NCBI RefSeq assembly: GCF_013618635.1
Contig: NZ_JABLSJ010000013.1
Location: 1 to 64,000 of the forward strand
Direction: 5' to 3'
Source: Thalassobacillus sp. CUG 92003
Lineage (GTDB): Bacteria; Bacillota; Bacilli; Bacillales; Halobacillaceae
Length of the DNA: 64,000 nucleotides
Every line of letters starts with the position of its first letter. Within the stretch, counting starts at the first letter, position 1. Below, in pieces: positions 20,293 through 29,951 of the stretch. Both the position numbers and the translations under genes were made by a program. Below the pieces are notes generated by a model. It was not told the origin of the DNA and made no database searches. It saw nothing but the letters and a program-made list of their open reading frames with translations.

Positions 20293-21573
20293 ATGAACAT
20301 AAAAGCACCACGCGGAACGCAGGATATTTTGCCAGGTGATTCTGAGAAATGGCAATATGTTGAGCGTACCTTAGGCGATCTGTGTCGTCGTTACAATTAT
20401 AAAGAAATCCGTACCCCTGTTTTTGAGCATACTGAACTTTTTCAGCGCGGGGTAGGGGAAACGACTGATATTGTTCAAAAGGAAATGTACACATTTGAGG
20501 ACAAAGGCGGCAGAAGCATCACCTTGCGTCCGGAGGGTACCGCCTCGGTTGTTCGTTCATTTGTGGAGAATAAAGTCCATGGTTCCCCCAATCAACCGAC
20601 AAAATTGTATTATTTCGGCCCGATGTTCCGGTATGAACGTCCTCAGCAAGGAAGAACCAGACAGTTTGTGCAATTCGGAATCGAAGCTTTGGGAAGTGCC
20701 GATCCCGCCATTGACGCGGAAGTATTAGCCTTAGCTATGAATGCTTATCAAGAACTGGGGCTGCAGTCGCTGACCCTCGTGATCAACAGCTTGGGTGATC
20801 AAGAGAGTCGTGACAATCATCGAAACGCGTTGATCAACCACTTTGATCCTTACCGTGATGAACTGTGTGAAGATTGTCAACACAGACTGGATCAGAATCC
20901 GCTCCGTGTACTGGATTGCAAGAAAGATCGCAATCATCCTGCCATGGAGAGCGCTCCGTCCATTCTTGAGCATTTGAACGAAGAATCTCAACACTATTTT
21001 GCTCAAGTACAGACTTACTTGGATGATATGGGCATTGACTATGTCATCGATCCGAATTTGGTTCGCGGGTTAGATTATTACAATCATACAGCGTTTGAAA
21101 TCATGAGTAATGCAGAGGGTTTCGGTGCTATCACGACTTTAAATGGAGGCGGACGTTACAATGGGCTGGTTGAAGAAGTAGGAGGACCCGAAACCCCGGG
21201 AATCGGCTTTGCCTTAAGTATAGAACGCCTGTTAATGGCTTTGGAAGCCGAAGGTGTGGCGCTCCCTGTTGATGATGAGCTTGACTGCTACTTTGTCACG
21301 ATGGGCAGTAAAGCTGACGAAGCAGCCGTTCGCTTAATTTATGAGCTCCGCAAAGCAGGTATTCAGGTGGATAAAGATTATTTAGGACGGAAGGTCAAAG
21401 CTCAATTCAAGTCTGCAGACCGTTTGAAAGCTAAGCAGGTCATCATGCTTGGAGATGACGAATTACAAGCAGGCAACGTCAATGTGAAAAATATGACATC
21501 TGGAGACCAGCAGGAGATGAAGTTAGATGAGCTGGTTCCGTATTTGAAGCACGAGTTAGCAGGAGGAGAGTAA
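20293..21573 (+). CDS. hisS: Histidyl-tRNA synthetase
   Basis: The product is 426 aa, a class II synthetase. Motif 2 ([20 protein letters not shown] region, about 109-128), the histidine-binding [15 protein letters not shown] (about 257-271) and motif 3 ([10 protein letters not shown], about 310-319) are intact. I chose the ATG at 20293 because GGAGG lies 8 nt upstream; a longer reading frame starts inside the leader. It is followed by aspS after 2 nt, one T-box-controlled operon. Confidence 0.97.
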   Translation: MNIKAPRGTQDILPGDSEKWQYVERTLGDLCRRYNYKEIRTPVFEHTELFQRGVGETTDIVQKEMYTFEDKGGRSITLRPEGTASVVRSFVENKVHGSPNQPTKLYYFGPMFRYERPQQGRTRQFVQFGIEALGSADPAIDAEVLALAMNAYQELGLQSLTLVINSLGDQESRDNHRNALINHFDPYRDELCEDCQHRLDQNPLRVLDCKKDRNHPAMESAPSILEHLNEESQHYFAQVQTYLDDMGIDYVIDPNLVRGLDYYNHTAFEIMSNAEGFGAITTLNGGGRYNGLVEEVGGPETPGIGFALSIERLLMALEAEGVALPVDDELDCYFVTMGSKADEAAVRLIYELRKAGIQVDKDYLGRKVKAQFKSADRLKAKQVIMLGDDELQAGNVNVKNMTSGDQQEMKLDELVPYLKHELAGGE

Positions 21574-21575
21574 AG

Positions 21576-23354
21576 ATGGAAAGAGTTCATTGTGGCAGCT
21601 TACGCGTCGAACATATTGGTTCAACAATCAAGTTAAAAGGCTGGGTAGAAAAACGCAGGGATCTTGGCGGGTTGATTTTTATTGATTTGCGCGACCGGTC
21701 TGGGCAAGTCCAAGTCGTATTCAATCCGGAAGTTTCAAGTGAAGCCCTCCACATTGCCGAAAATGTGAGAAGTGAGTATGTTTTAGATATTGAGGGGGAA
21801 GTACTCGAACGTGATGAACAGACGGTCAATCCGAATCTCGAAACAGGAAGGATTGAAGTCCAAGCCAGGCAGGTCGCTATTTTAAATAAATCGAAAAACC
21901 CGCCTTTTGTCATCCAGGAAGGGGCTGACGTGGCGGAAGACCTTCGCTTGAAATATCGCTATTTAGACTTGCGTCGTGACGACATGCAGCAGACGTTCAA
22001 AATGAGGCATCAAACTACTCAAGCCATTCGGAACTTCTTGAATCAAGAAGATTTTATGGAAATGGAAACACCGATGCTAACGAAAAGCACCCCGGAGGGC
22101 GCACGGGATTATCTGGTTCCAAGCCGGGTCCATCCGGGCGAATTTTACGCCTTGCCTCAATCGCCACAATTGTTCAAGCAGCTCTTGATGATGTCAGGCT
22201 TTGAAAAATATTATCAGTTTGCTCGTTGTTTTCGTGATGAAGATTTGCGGGCTGATCGCCAGCCTGAATTCACTCAGATCGATATCGAGATGAGCTTCAT
22301 GTCAATAGAAGACATTATGGCTATGACAGAGCGCATGATGAAAAAAGTGATGAAAGATGTAAAATCCATTGAGGTGAACACGCCGTTCCCGAGGCTCACT
22401 TATCAGGAAGCGATGGAGCGCTATGGGTCAGATAAACCTGATACGCGTTTCGGTATGGAGCTTGTCAATATCTCAGACGTGGTGAAGGATTCCGGGTTTA
22501 AAGTGTTCAATGATACGGTCTCCTCAGGAGGAAAGGTCAGTGCTATCACCGTTAAAGGGAAAGCAGACGCGTTTTCACGTAAACAAATCGATCAGTTGAC
22601 CGACTTTGTTAAAGTCTATGGCGCCAAAGGGTTAGCCTGGATGAAGGTTGAGGAAAGTGGAATGAGCGGTCCCATAGCAAAATTCTTCTCGCAAGAAGAG
22701 AAAGATACGCTCATGAATCAGCTTTCAGCGGAAGAAAACGATCTCCTGCTTTTTGTGGCTGACCAAACCTCTGTTGTGCAAGAGAGTCTTGGAGCGCTGC
22801 GTACAAAACTTGGAAAAGAACTCGACCTTATCAACACATCCAAGTTCAACTTCCTTTGGGTAACGGATTGGCCGCTGCTAGAATATGACGAAGATGAAGG
22901 CCGGTATTTTGCCGCTCATCACCCATTTACAATGCCAGTTGCGGAAGATGTGGAAAAACTTGACACAGAACCGGAGAATGTTCACGCTGAGGCATATGAT
23001 CTCGTCTTAAACGGGTATGAACTGGGAGGCGGATCGCTACGTATCCACCGCAAAGAGCTTCAGGATCGCATGTTTGAGGTTCTCGGATTTGATCAAGAGG
23101 AAGCGGAAGAGCAATTTGGTTTTCTATTGGAATCTCTGGAGTATGGGGCTCCGCCTCACGGAGGAATTGCGCTTGGGTTTGATCGGCTCATTATGATTTT
23201 AGCTGAAAGGAACAACTTGCGTGACACGATTTTGTTCCCTAAAACAGCTTCAGCATCGGATTTGATGACGGAAGCTCCATCAACGGTGAACCCTGCCCAA
23301 TTGCACGAATTGAATCTCCAACTTCAGCGGAGGAGTAAAGGCAAACAGGACTAG
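21576..23354 (+). CDS. aspS: Aspartyl-tRNA synthetase
   Basis: The product is 592 aa, the bacterial-type AspRS. It has the N-terminal OB anticodon-binding domain ([22 protein letters not shown] region), class II motif 2 ([18 protein letters not shown]), a GAD insertion domain (about 280-420) and motif 3 ([14 protein letters not shown]). GCAGGAGGAG precedes the ATG, 2 nt after hisS. The 6S RNA gene follows downstream. Confidence 0.97.
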   Translation: MERVHCGSLRVEHIGSTIKLKGWVEKRRDLGGLIFIDLRDRSGQVQVVFNPEVSSEALHIAENVRSEYVLDIEGEVLERDEQTVNPNLETGRIEVQARQVAILNKSKNPPFVIQEGADVAEDLRLKYRYLDLRRDDMQQTFKMRHQTTQAIRNFLNQEDFMEMETPMLTKSTPEGARDYLVPSRVHPGEFYALPQSPQLFKQLLMMSGFEKYYQFARCFRDEDLRADRQPEFTQIDIEMSFMSIEDIMAMTERMMKKVMKDVKSIEVNTPFPRLTYQEAMERYGSDKPDTRFGMELVNISDVVKDSGFKVFNDTVSSGGKVSAITVKGKADAFSRKQIDQLTDFVKVYGAKGLAWMKVEESGMSGPIAKFFSQEEKDTLMNQLSAEENDLLLFVADQTSVVQESLGALRTKLGKELDLINTSKFNFLWVTDWPLLEYDEDEGRYFAAHHPFTMPVAEDVEKLDTEPENVHAEAYDLVLNGYELGGGSLRIHRKELQDRMFEVLGFDQEEAEEQFGFLLESLEYGAPPHGGIALGFDRLIMILAERNNLRDTILFPKTASASDLMTEAPSTVNPAQLHELNLQLQRRSKGKQD

Positions 23355-23403
23355 GAACAAAGATCGAAATTGCCATTTGTAACCATTATAGCCTTGAGAA
23401 AGC

Positions 23404-23432
23404 TTGAAATGCACATCCCCATATGCTATGAT
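23404..23432 (+). promoter_or_regulatory. Sigma-A promoter of 6S RNA
   Basis: TTGAAA (23404-23409), 17 bp and TATGAT (23427-23432), with an extended -10 TGC in front. The predicted start near 23440 is about 15 nt before the conserved mature 5' end, consistent with the 5'-trimmed precursor known for B. subtilis 6S-1 RNA. Confidence 0.75.
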
Positions 23433-23452
23433 TTAGTTACAAATTAAGAGGA

Positions 23453-23650
23453 AGCAATCCTGATGTGTACGTTGTTCGAATGTACGTTTTGACCGAACAG
23501 TTATGAATAGGGAGCCTGCCGTTTTCGCGTGGCGTGCAAGCCTCATTTACCTACAATGAGAGGAAGCACAAAGCGTGGAACAAGGCACCCACCTGCCGAG
23601 AGCGGGTTCAAAACTCATGAAACAACGGCACGATTGGGATTGTTTCCATA
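23453..23650 (+). ncRNA. ssrSA: 6S RNA (BsrA/6S-1 type)
   Basis: The region carries the conserved blocks of Bacillus 6S-1 RNA in order: TCCTGATGTGT at the 5' end, GGAGCCTG, GGCGTGCAAGCC, GAGGAAGCACAAA, GAACAAGGCACCCACCTG and GGGTTCAAAAC. 6S RNA mimics an open promoter and sequesters sigma-A RNA polymerase in stationary phase. The position directly after aspS matches bsrA in B. subtilis. It has its own promoter and terminator. The exact 3' end is estimated. Confidence 0.9.
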
Positions 23651-23653
23651 CAT

Positions 23654-23692
23654 AAAAAAAAACCTTAAGGGCTTCCCTTAAGGTTTTTTTAT
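23654..23692. terminator. Bidirectional terminator between 6S RNA and rsfA-type gene
   Basis: The 11-bp stem AACCTTAAGGG/CCCTTAAGGTT encloses a short loop and is flanked by a run of A on the left and T on the right. It ends 6S RNA on the plus strand and the rsfA-type gene on the minus strand. Confidence 0.92.
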
Positions 23693-23700
23693 TGGATACG

Positions 23701-24357
23701 TTATCGGGCAACATGTTCTAAGTTACCATTCTTCTCCATGCGAAACTGTGGTTTTTCATGCGAATCTTGATCATCAAAGATAACCATTTTTCTTGCACGG
23801 TCCATAATTTGGATCAACACTTGATAGTCTTCTTGAATGGTCTGGATTTGTTGGCCTTGTACATGTTTTTCTTGCTTCAATTGCTCAATTTCCTGTTTTA
23901 ATTGATTGTTTTCCTGTTCTAAAAGTTGAACATTTGCATAAGACCGCTGTTCTTTTGATAAATCCTGTAAAAAGGCGATAACCTGTTTTAAAGAAAGAGA
24001 CGCTTCTGATTGAACAACAGGGGTCGCAGCTTGCTTTGTGTATGCTGGCATCTGTCTGTCAGATTGGTCGGGTTCCACTGCAGGTAAGGCCGTTTGTGTG
24101 ACTTCTGGAATACGTTTTGCTTCTGCCCGCTTTTTTTCTTTTCGTTGCTTTTTGGCAATCTGCACAGCTTGTTCATATTTTTGTCTGACTTCTGCATTCC
24201 ATCTGAATCCACATGCGGCAGACGTGCGGTTAAGGAGATCTCCCACTTCCTCAAAAGCATTCAATTGCGTGCTACCTTCACGAATGTGTCTAAGAATTGT
24301 TTCGGCTAGTAATAAATCATCCTCATGAGACCAAGCATCTTGTCTTACTTTCGTCAT
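23701..24357 (-). CDS. rsfA: RsfA-family forespore transcriptional regulator
   Basis: The product is 218 aa. The N-terminal Myb/SANT-like domain (RQDAWSHEDDLLLAETILRH, then SAACGFRWNAEVR) is diagnostic of RsfA and YlbO-type regulators. A basic stretch (about 73-88), a variable linker and a C-terminal coiled coil (about 125-190) follow. In B. subtilis RsfA is made in the forespore under sigma-F and fine-tunes the sigma-F regulon. A sigma-F-like promoter lies upstream here. The start could be either of two adjacent ATGs (24360 or 24357); AGGAG precedes both. Whether it is RsfA itself or a paralogue needs a tree, so the symbol is tentative. Confidence 0.8.
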   Translation of the reverse strand: MTKVRQDAWSHEDDLLLAETILRHIREGSTQLNAFEEVGDLLNRTSAACGFRWNAEVRQKYEQAVQIAKKQRKEKKRAEAKRIPEVTQTALPAVEPDQSDRQMPAYTKQAATPVVQSEASLSLKQVIAFLQDLSKEQRSYANVQLLEQENNQLKQEIEQLKQEKHVQGQQIQTIQEDYQVLIQIMDRARKMVIFDDQDSHEKPQFRMEKNGNLEHVAR

Positions 24358-24423
24358 CATTTTCACTCCTGTTTCTGGTTTAGGTCTACCATTTGTGAAT
24401 GATAGTTTGACAGTTTTGTCAGT

Positions 24424-24452
24424 ATTGTAGCCACCAGACACAGAAATTATAC
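24424..24452 (-). promoter_or_regulatory. Sigma-F-like promoter of the rsfA-type gene
   Basis: On the minus strand GTATA (24448-24452), 15 bp, then GGCTACAATA (24423-24432). Both elements fit the B. subtilis sigma-F consensus GYATA and GGNNANAHTR. It starts just after the rarA stop and about 65 bp before the rsfA-type start. A 14-bp dyad TGACA-N4-TGTCA (24408-24421) lies immediately downstream and could be an operator. Confidence 0.65.
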
Positions 24453-24457
24453 GAGGA

Positions 24458-25729
24458 TTAGGATTGATTTTGTATTTTATCGTAAACGTGCTTTAAGGAT
24501 TGTTCAAACTTTCCGGTTGCTTTTGGCTGGTAATAACGCCGATGTTTGATTTTATCGGGGAGATACTGTTGCCTGACCCATGCGTTGTCGTAATTATGGG
24601 GATACTTATAAGCGACGCCGCGTCCCATCTTTTTGGCGCCTTCATAATGGGAGTCTTTCAAATGGATCGGAACATCACCGCTCATGCCTTTACGCACGTC
24701 TGATAAAGCTTCATCAAGTGCTTTGTAAGCACTGTTTGATTTAGGTGAAAGGGCAAGCTCGGTGACGGCAGTTGCAAGGGGGATACGGCCTTCAGGAAAT
24801 CCCAGACGTTCTGCTGCTTCAATAGCTGCCAGAGCTCTAGGACCGGCTTGAGGGTTTGCCAGCCCAATATCCTCATAGGCGATAACAACCAATCTTCTAC
24901 CGATACTGTCAAGATCTCCTGCCTCAATTAGACGGGCGAGATAGTGCAACGCAGCGTCCACGTCACTGCCTCGTATCGATTTTTGGAAAGCTGACAAGAC
25001 ATCGTAATGAGCGTCGCCATCTTTATCATGGGAAAAACTTTTTTTCTGCATGCATTCTTCGGCTGTGGCCAAATCAATCGATATGGTTCCATCACGCGCT
25101 TCAGGTGTCGAAAAGGCAGCAAGTTCCAATCCGTTTAAGGCAGCACGCAAATCCCCATTTGACGCCAGGGCAAAATGTTCAAGGGCCTCGGGTGTAATGC
25201 TGATGTTCATGTCACCGAGTCCTTCATCTGTATCATTGACTGCCCGCAAGACAGCTTCTTCGATGTCGGATTCGGAAAGGCGATAGAGTTCAAACAAATG
25301 ACAGCGGCTGCGTATCGCTGGGTTGATGGAGTGGTAGGGATTGCTCGTGGTGCACCCGATCATCGTTAGTAAATTGCTTTCCAAATGGGGAAGCAGGAAG
25401 TCTTGTTTGCTCTTATCGAGTCTGTGCACTTCATCAAGGATTAAAACGAGCTGGCCGTGCATTTTAGCTTCTTCGACCGCAGCTTCCATGTCTTTTTTCC
25501 GGTCTGTTACGGCATTTAACATTTTGAACGGGAGACCTAAATGTTTGACTAACGCAATTGCAACGGAGGTTTTCCCTGTCCCAGGGGGGCCAAACAAAAT
25601 CATGGAAGCCAGTCGATTGGCTGTCACCATGCGGTGGATGGTTTTGCCCTCCGTCACCAGGTGCTGTTGTCCGATAATGTCTTCTATTCGTTTCGGTCGC
25701 ATTCTGAATGCGAGAGGTTTTTGAGTCAT
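24458..25729 (-). CDS. rarA: Replication-associated recombination protein A (RarA/MgsA)
   Basis: The product is 423 aa, an AAA+ ATPase related to clamp-loader subunits that acts at stalled replication forks. Walker A is FGPPGTGKTSVA, Walker B LILDEVHRL, and sensor/arginine-finger region is AIRSRCHLFE; the C-terminal tetramerisation part ends in YLPDKIKHRRYY. I chose the ATG at 25729 (MTQKPLAFRMRPK) behind AAGGAGC; the 46-codon upstream extension is unlikely. The rsfA-type gene follows on the same strand. Confidence 0.95.
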   Translation of the reverse strand: MTQKPLAFRMRPKRIEDIIGQQHLVTEGKTIHRMVTANRLASMILFGPPGTGKTSVAIALVKHLGLPFKMLNAVTDRKKDMEAAVEEAKMHGQLVLILDEVHRLDKSKQDFLLPHLESNLLTMIGCTTSNPYHSINPAIRSRCHLFELYRLSESDIEEAVLRAVNDTDEGLGDMNISITPEALEHFALASNGDLRAALNGLELAAFSTPEARDGTISIDLATAEECMQKKSFSHDKDGDAHYDVLSAFQKSIRGSDVDAALHYLARLIEAGDLDSIGRRLVVIAYEDIGLANPQAGPRALAAIEAAERLGFPEGRIPLATAVTELALSPKSNSAYKALDEALSDVRKGMSGDVPIHLKDSHYEGAKKMGRGVAYKYPHNYDNAWVRQQYLPDKIKHRRYYQPKATGKFEQSLKHVYDKIQNQS

Positions 25730-25849
25730 GGCCGAAAGCTCCTTTATATACCTAGTGTCATTTAAAGCGTATGACGGTTTCCCATAAAATGCAAGAGACT
25801 TGCCATTCATGCTATAATAGCGTTTGGTATAATGAAAGGAAGGTCGCCC

Positions 25850-26542
25850 ATGAACCGAATAAATCAAACAAGATACACGCTTATTATTAGATGGACCTTC
25901 TTTTTTGTCGGCCTTATGATATTAGGTTTCGGAATATCGTTGACAATGCAAGCTAAAGATCTCGGCATTGGGCCTTGGGATGTCCTTCATTACGGGTTGT
26001 TTTTACAATTCGGCCTGAGTGTTGGAACGTGGTCGATCATCGCAGGGATAATTGTCGTTACAGCGACTGCTCTTATATTGAAGAAAAGGCCTCAAATCGG
26101 CACGGTTTTAAACATGGTTCTGATTGGCATCTTCATTGATTTGTTCAACTGGCTACTCCCCGAGCCTAACATGTTATGGCTAGAGGTGATTGTGTTTGTT
26201 GGCGGTGTGGCGGTTATTGCGCTTGGGATCGGCATCTATGTCGCACCAGGAATCGGAGCTGGGCCAAGGGATGGTCTCATGTTAGTGATCACTGAAAAAA
26301 CGGGATGGAAGGTCTCCGCTGTCCGAAACGGCATAGAGATCAGCGTAGCCCTGATCGGTTGGCTTTTAGGTGGTCCGATAGGTTTCGGCACGATCTTTAT
26401 CGCATTCTTTTTTGGCTCGTTTTTAGGGTATGCATTACCATATACTAAACAATTGCTGCATTTTATTATAAGGAAAGGTGACACATATGAAGATATCTAC
26501 CAAGGGACGCTACGGCCTGACCATCATGATCGAATTAGCTAG
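25850..26542 (+). CDS. YczE/YitT-like integral membrane protein
   Basis: The product is 230 aa with about five membrane helices. The motif pair KDLGIGPWDVLHYGL (first half) and APGIGAGPRDGLML (second half) is typical of the YczE/YyaS/YitT family. Function is unknown; B. subtilis YczE influences bacillaene production. ATG at 25850 has AAGGAAGG upstream. The last 56 nt overlap cymR in another frame, and the cymR ribosome-binding site lies inside this gene, so the two are probably translationally coupled. Confidence 0.8.
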   Translation: MNRINQTRYTLIIRWTFFFVGLMILGFGISLTMQAKDLGIGPWDVLHYGLFLQFGLSVGTWSIIAGIIVVTATALILKKRPQIGTVLNMVLIGIFIDLFNWLLPEPNMLWLEVIVFVGGVAVIALGIGIYVAPGIGAGPRDGLMLVITEKTGWKVSAVRNGIEISVALIGWLLGGPIGFGTIFIAFFFGSFLGYALPYTKQLLHFIIRKGDTYEDIYQGTLRPDHHDRIS

Positions 26543-26906
26543 AAGGTTCGGGGAGGGCCCCATTTCGTTAAAACAAATCGCCCGGGAAAACGATCTATCC
26601 GAACATTATTTAGAGCAATTGATTGCGCCGTTGCGTAATGCAAGCATGGTTAAAAGCGTAAGAGGAGCCTACGGCGGATATATGTTAACGAAACCGCCAC
26701 ATGACATTACTGCGGGTGATGTGATTCGTGTGCTTGAGGGACCGATAACCCCTGTCGAAGGCATAGAAGATGAAGAACCAGCTAAACAAGCGCTCTGGAA
26801 ACGCGTTCGGGACGCGGTAAAAGACGTACTGGACACGACGACGTTAGAAGATCTGAAAGACCATGTTGATGATCAGACACAGGATGCTTATATGTTCTAT
26901 ATTTAA
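26487..26906 (+). CDS. cymR: Rrf2-family cysteine metabolism repressor CymR
   Basis: The product is 139 aa. The N-terminal winged helix (MKISTKGRYGLTIMIELA, then SLKQIARENDLSEHYLEQLI) is that of CymR, which with CysK represses cysteine-uptake and synthesis genes in B. subtilis. There is no Fe-S cysteine cluster, as expected for CymR and unlike IscR. AAGGAAAGGTG precedes the ATG. It overlaps the 3' end of the YczE-like gene and is followed after 18 nt by the cysteine desulfurase gene, the conserved cymR-yrvO-mnmA order. Confidence 0.92.
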   Translation: MKISTKGRYGLTIMIELARRFGEGPISLKQIARENDLSEHYLEQLIAPLRNASMVKSVRGAYGGYMLTKPPHDITAGDVIRVLEGPITPVEGIEDEEPAKQALWKRVRDAVKDVLDTTTLEDLKDHVDDQTQDAYMFYI

Positions 26907-26924
26907 ACGGTAGGAGGTGACAAG

Positions 26925-28067
26925 ATGAAAGCAATCTATTTGGATCATGCGGCGACGACGCCGGTCCACCCGAAGGTTGTCGAAGCGATGCTGCCCGTCT
27001 ATCAAGATGTGTTTGGAAATCCTTCGAGCGTCCATCAATTTGGGAGACAGGCTCGCAGGGTTTTAGACGAAGCCAGGCGGATAGCTGCCAGGAGCCTTAA
27101 TGTTCAGGAGAAAGAATTGATATTTACCAGCGGGGGCACAGAAGCGGACAATTTAGCTTTGATTGGGACCGCAGAGGCTAATCGCCACAAAGGCAAGCAT
27201 ATCATTACCAGCAGGATTGAACATCATGCTACATTACATGCAGCCGAGCACCTTGAGCGACGGGGGTTTGAAGTCACGTACCTCCCCGTTAACGATCAAG
27301 GGGTTATAGCAGTCGAAGATGTTCAGGAGCACCTGAGGGACGATACCATTGTAGTGTCGATTATGATGGTCAACAATGAAACCGGAGTGATGCAGCCTAT
27401 TCAAGAGATTGCAGATCTTGTCTCCAGCCATCAAGCTTATTTTCATACCGATGCTGTTCAAGCTTTTGGCACCCTTTCCATTGATTTGCAAACCTTGCCG
27501 GTGGATATGCTTACCATTTCCAGCCATAAAATCAACGGCCCAAAGGGTGTCGGCCTATTATTTGTCCGAGAAGGTACAAAAATAGATGCAAGACAACACG
27601 GAGGAGAACAGGAACGGAAGCGGCGGCCGGGGACTGAAAACATCCCAGGCATCAAAGGGTTCGCCACGGCCATCGCTCTCATGCAAGACGAAGCAGAGTA
27701 TCCTTTCAACTATGCTCAATATAAACGTTCTTTTTTAGCAGTGTTGCAAGAGAATGGGATCGCGTTTTCCATTAATGGGGATCCTGATAAAACCGTAGAC
27801 ACCATTGTGAACATCAGCTTTCCCAACATTAACGTGGAAACGCTGCTGACCAATTTGGATCTATCAGGCGTAGCTGCGTCGAGCGGGAGCGCATGTACGG
27901 CCGGTTCAGTCGAACCCTCACACGTATTGTCAGCTATGTACGCGAGTGAAGACGAACGGCCGGTCAACTCCATTCGTTTCAGTTTCGGACAGGCTAACAC
28001 TGAGGATGATGTTGTTGAAGCGGCCCATCGGATCAGCCAAGTCGTTGCTCGACTAAGAACGCAATAA
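26925..28067 (+). CDS. yrvO: Cysteine desulfurase (YrvO/IscS family)
   Basis: The product is 380 aa, a PLP-dependent class V enzyme that mobilises sulfur from cysteine. The PLP lysine is in SSHKINGPKG (about residue 203) and the active-site cysteine in SSGSACTAGS (about residue 325). The gene directly precedes mnmA; in B. subtilis YrvO is the dedicated sulfur donor for MnmA-dependent tRNA 2-thiolation. GTAGGAGGTGA precedes the ATG. Confidence 0.94.
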   Translation: MKAIYLDHAATTPVHPKVVEAMLPVYQDVFGNPSSVHQFGRQARRVLDEARRIAARSLNVQEKELIFTSGGTEADNLALIGTAEANRHKGKHIITSRIEHHATLHAAEHLERRGFEVTYLPVNDQGVIAVEDVQEHLRDDTIVVSIMMVNNETGVMQPIQEIADLVSSHQAYFHTDAVQAFGTLSIDLQTLPVDMLTISSHKINGPKGVGLLFVREGTKIDARQHGGEQERKRRPGTENIPGIKGFATAIALMQDEAEYPFNYAQYKRSFLAVLQENGIAFSINGDPDKTVDTIVNISFPNINVETLLTNLDLSGVAASSGSACTAGSVEPSHVLSAMYASEDERPVNSIRFSFGQANTEDDVVEAAHRISQVVARLRTQ

Positions 28068-28076
28068 GGAAGGTGA

Positions 28077-29195
<1,119 letters not shown>

Positions 29196-29212
29196 ATGAA
29201 CACTTAACATCA

Positions 29213-29252
29213 AGCCATGCCGTGACTGATATCTGGCATGGCCCATTTTTTA
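29213..29252 (+). terminator. Terminator after mnmA
   Basis: An 8-bp GC-rich stem GCCATGCC/GGCATGGC (29214-29221 with 29235-29242) is followed by CCATTTTTTA. It separates the cymR-yrvO-mnmA unit from the TPR-recD2 unit. Confidence 0.85.
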
Positions 29253-29267
29253 TGAGGAGGTTGAAGG

Positions 29268-29933
29268 ATGGATAAACTGAGTCAAGGCATTGAACAAATG
29301 AAACAACAGGATTTTGAAGAGGCTGCTAAGTCTTTTACGGAAGCGATCGAGGAAAGCCCCCAGGACCCCGTCGGGTATATCAATTTCGGGAATTTGTTAT
29401 TGCATATGAATGATTATGAGCGTGCTGAACAATTTTTCCACCGGGCCCTTGAATTGGATGGGCAAGCGGCTACAGCCCACTATGGACTCGGTAATGTGTA
29501 CTATGATCAGGAAGCCTACCTTAAAGCTCAGCAGTCTTTTCAAGCGGCATTGGAAGCCGGTCTTGAGGAGGCTGATGTCTACTTTCTGTTAGGGATGAGT
29601 ATGGTTCACCAGGAGCATGTGAAACTGGCTATGCCTTATTTATTAAGGGCTTCTGAGCTTGCACCTGAAGATGTGGATATCCAATTCCAGTATGGCCTGT
29701 GCTTAGCGCAGAATGACCAGATAGACGCGGCTGAAGATGTTATGCGCATTGTGCTACAATTAGATTCAGACCATAGTGATGCTCACTATAATTTAGCTGT
29801 GGCTGCTTTGCACAAAGAGGATCCTGAGAAAGCATTAAGCCATCTCGAGAAAGCACTTGATATACAACCGGATCATATGCTGGCTGCGCATGCTAAAGAA
29901 CAAGTTGAACAAGCGCTGGGAGGAAATTCGTAA
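29268..29933 (+). CDS. yrrB: TPR repeat protein (YrrB-like)
   Basis: The product is 221 aa, made almost entirely of about six tetratricopeptide repeats (for example AYLKAQQSFQAALEAG and AHYNLAVAALHKEDPEKAL). It has no signal peptide and is probably a cytoplasmic protein-interaction scaffold. The specific partner is unknown. GAGGAGG precedes the ATG. It lies between mnmA and recD2 as YrrB does in B. subtilis. Confidence 0.88.
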   Translation: MDKLSQGIEQMKQQDFEEAAKSFTEAIEESPQDPVGYINFGNLLLHMNDYERAEQFFHRALELDGQAATAHYGLGNVYYDQEAYLKAQQSFQAALEAGLEEADVYFLLGMSMVHQEHVKLAMPYLLRASELAPEDVDIQFQYGLCLAQNDQIDAAEDVMRIVLQLDSDHSDAHYNLAVAALHKEDPEKALSHLEKALDIQPDHMLAAHAKEQVEQALGGNS

Positions 29934-29951
29934 TAAAGGAGCACGACATAG

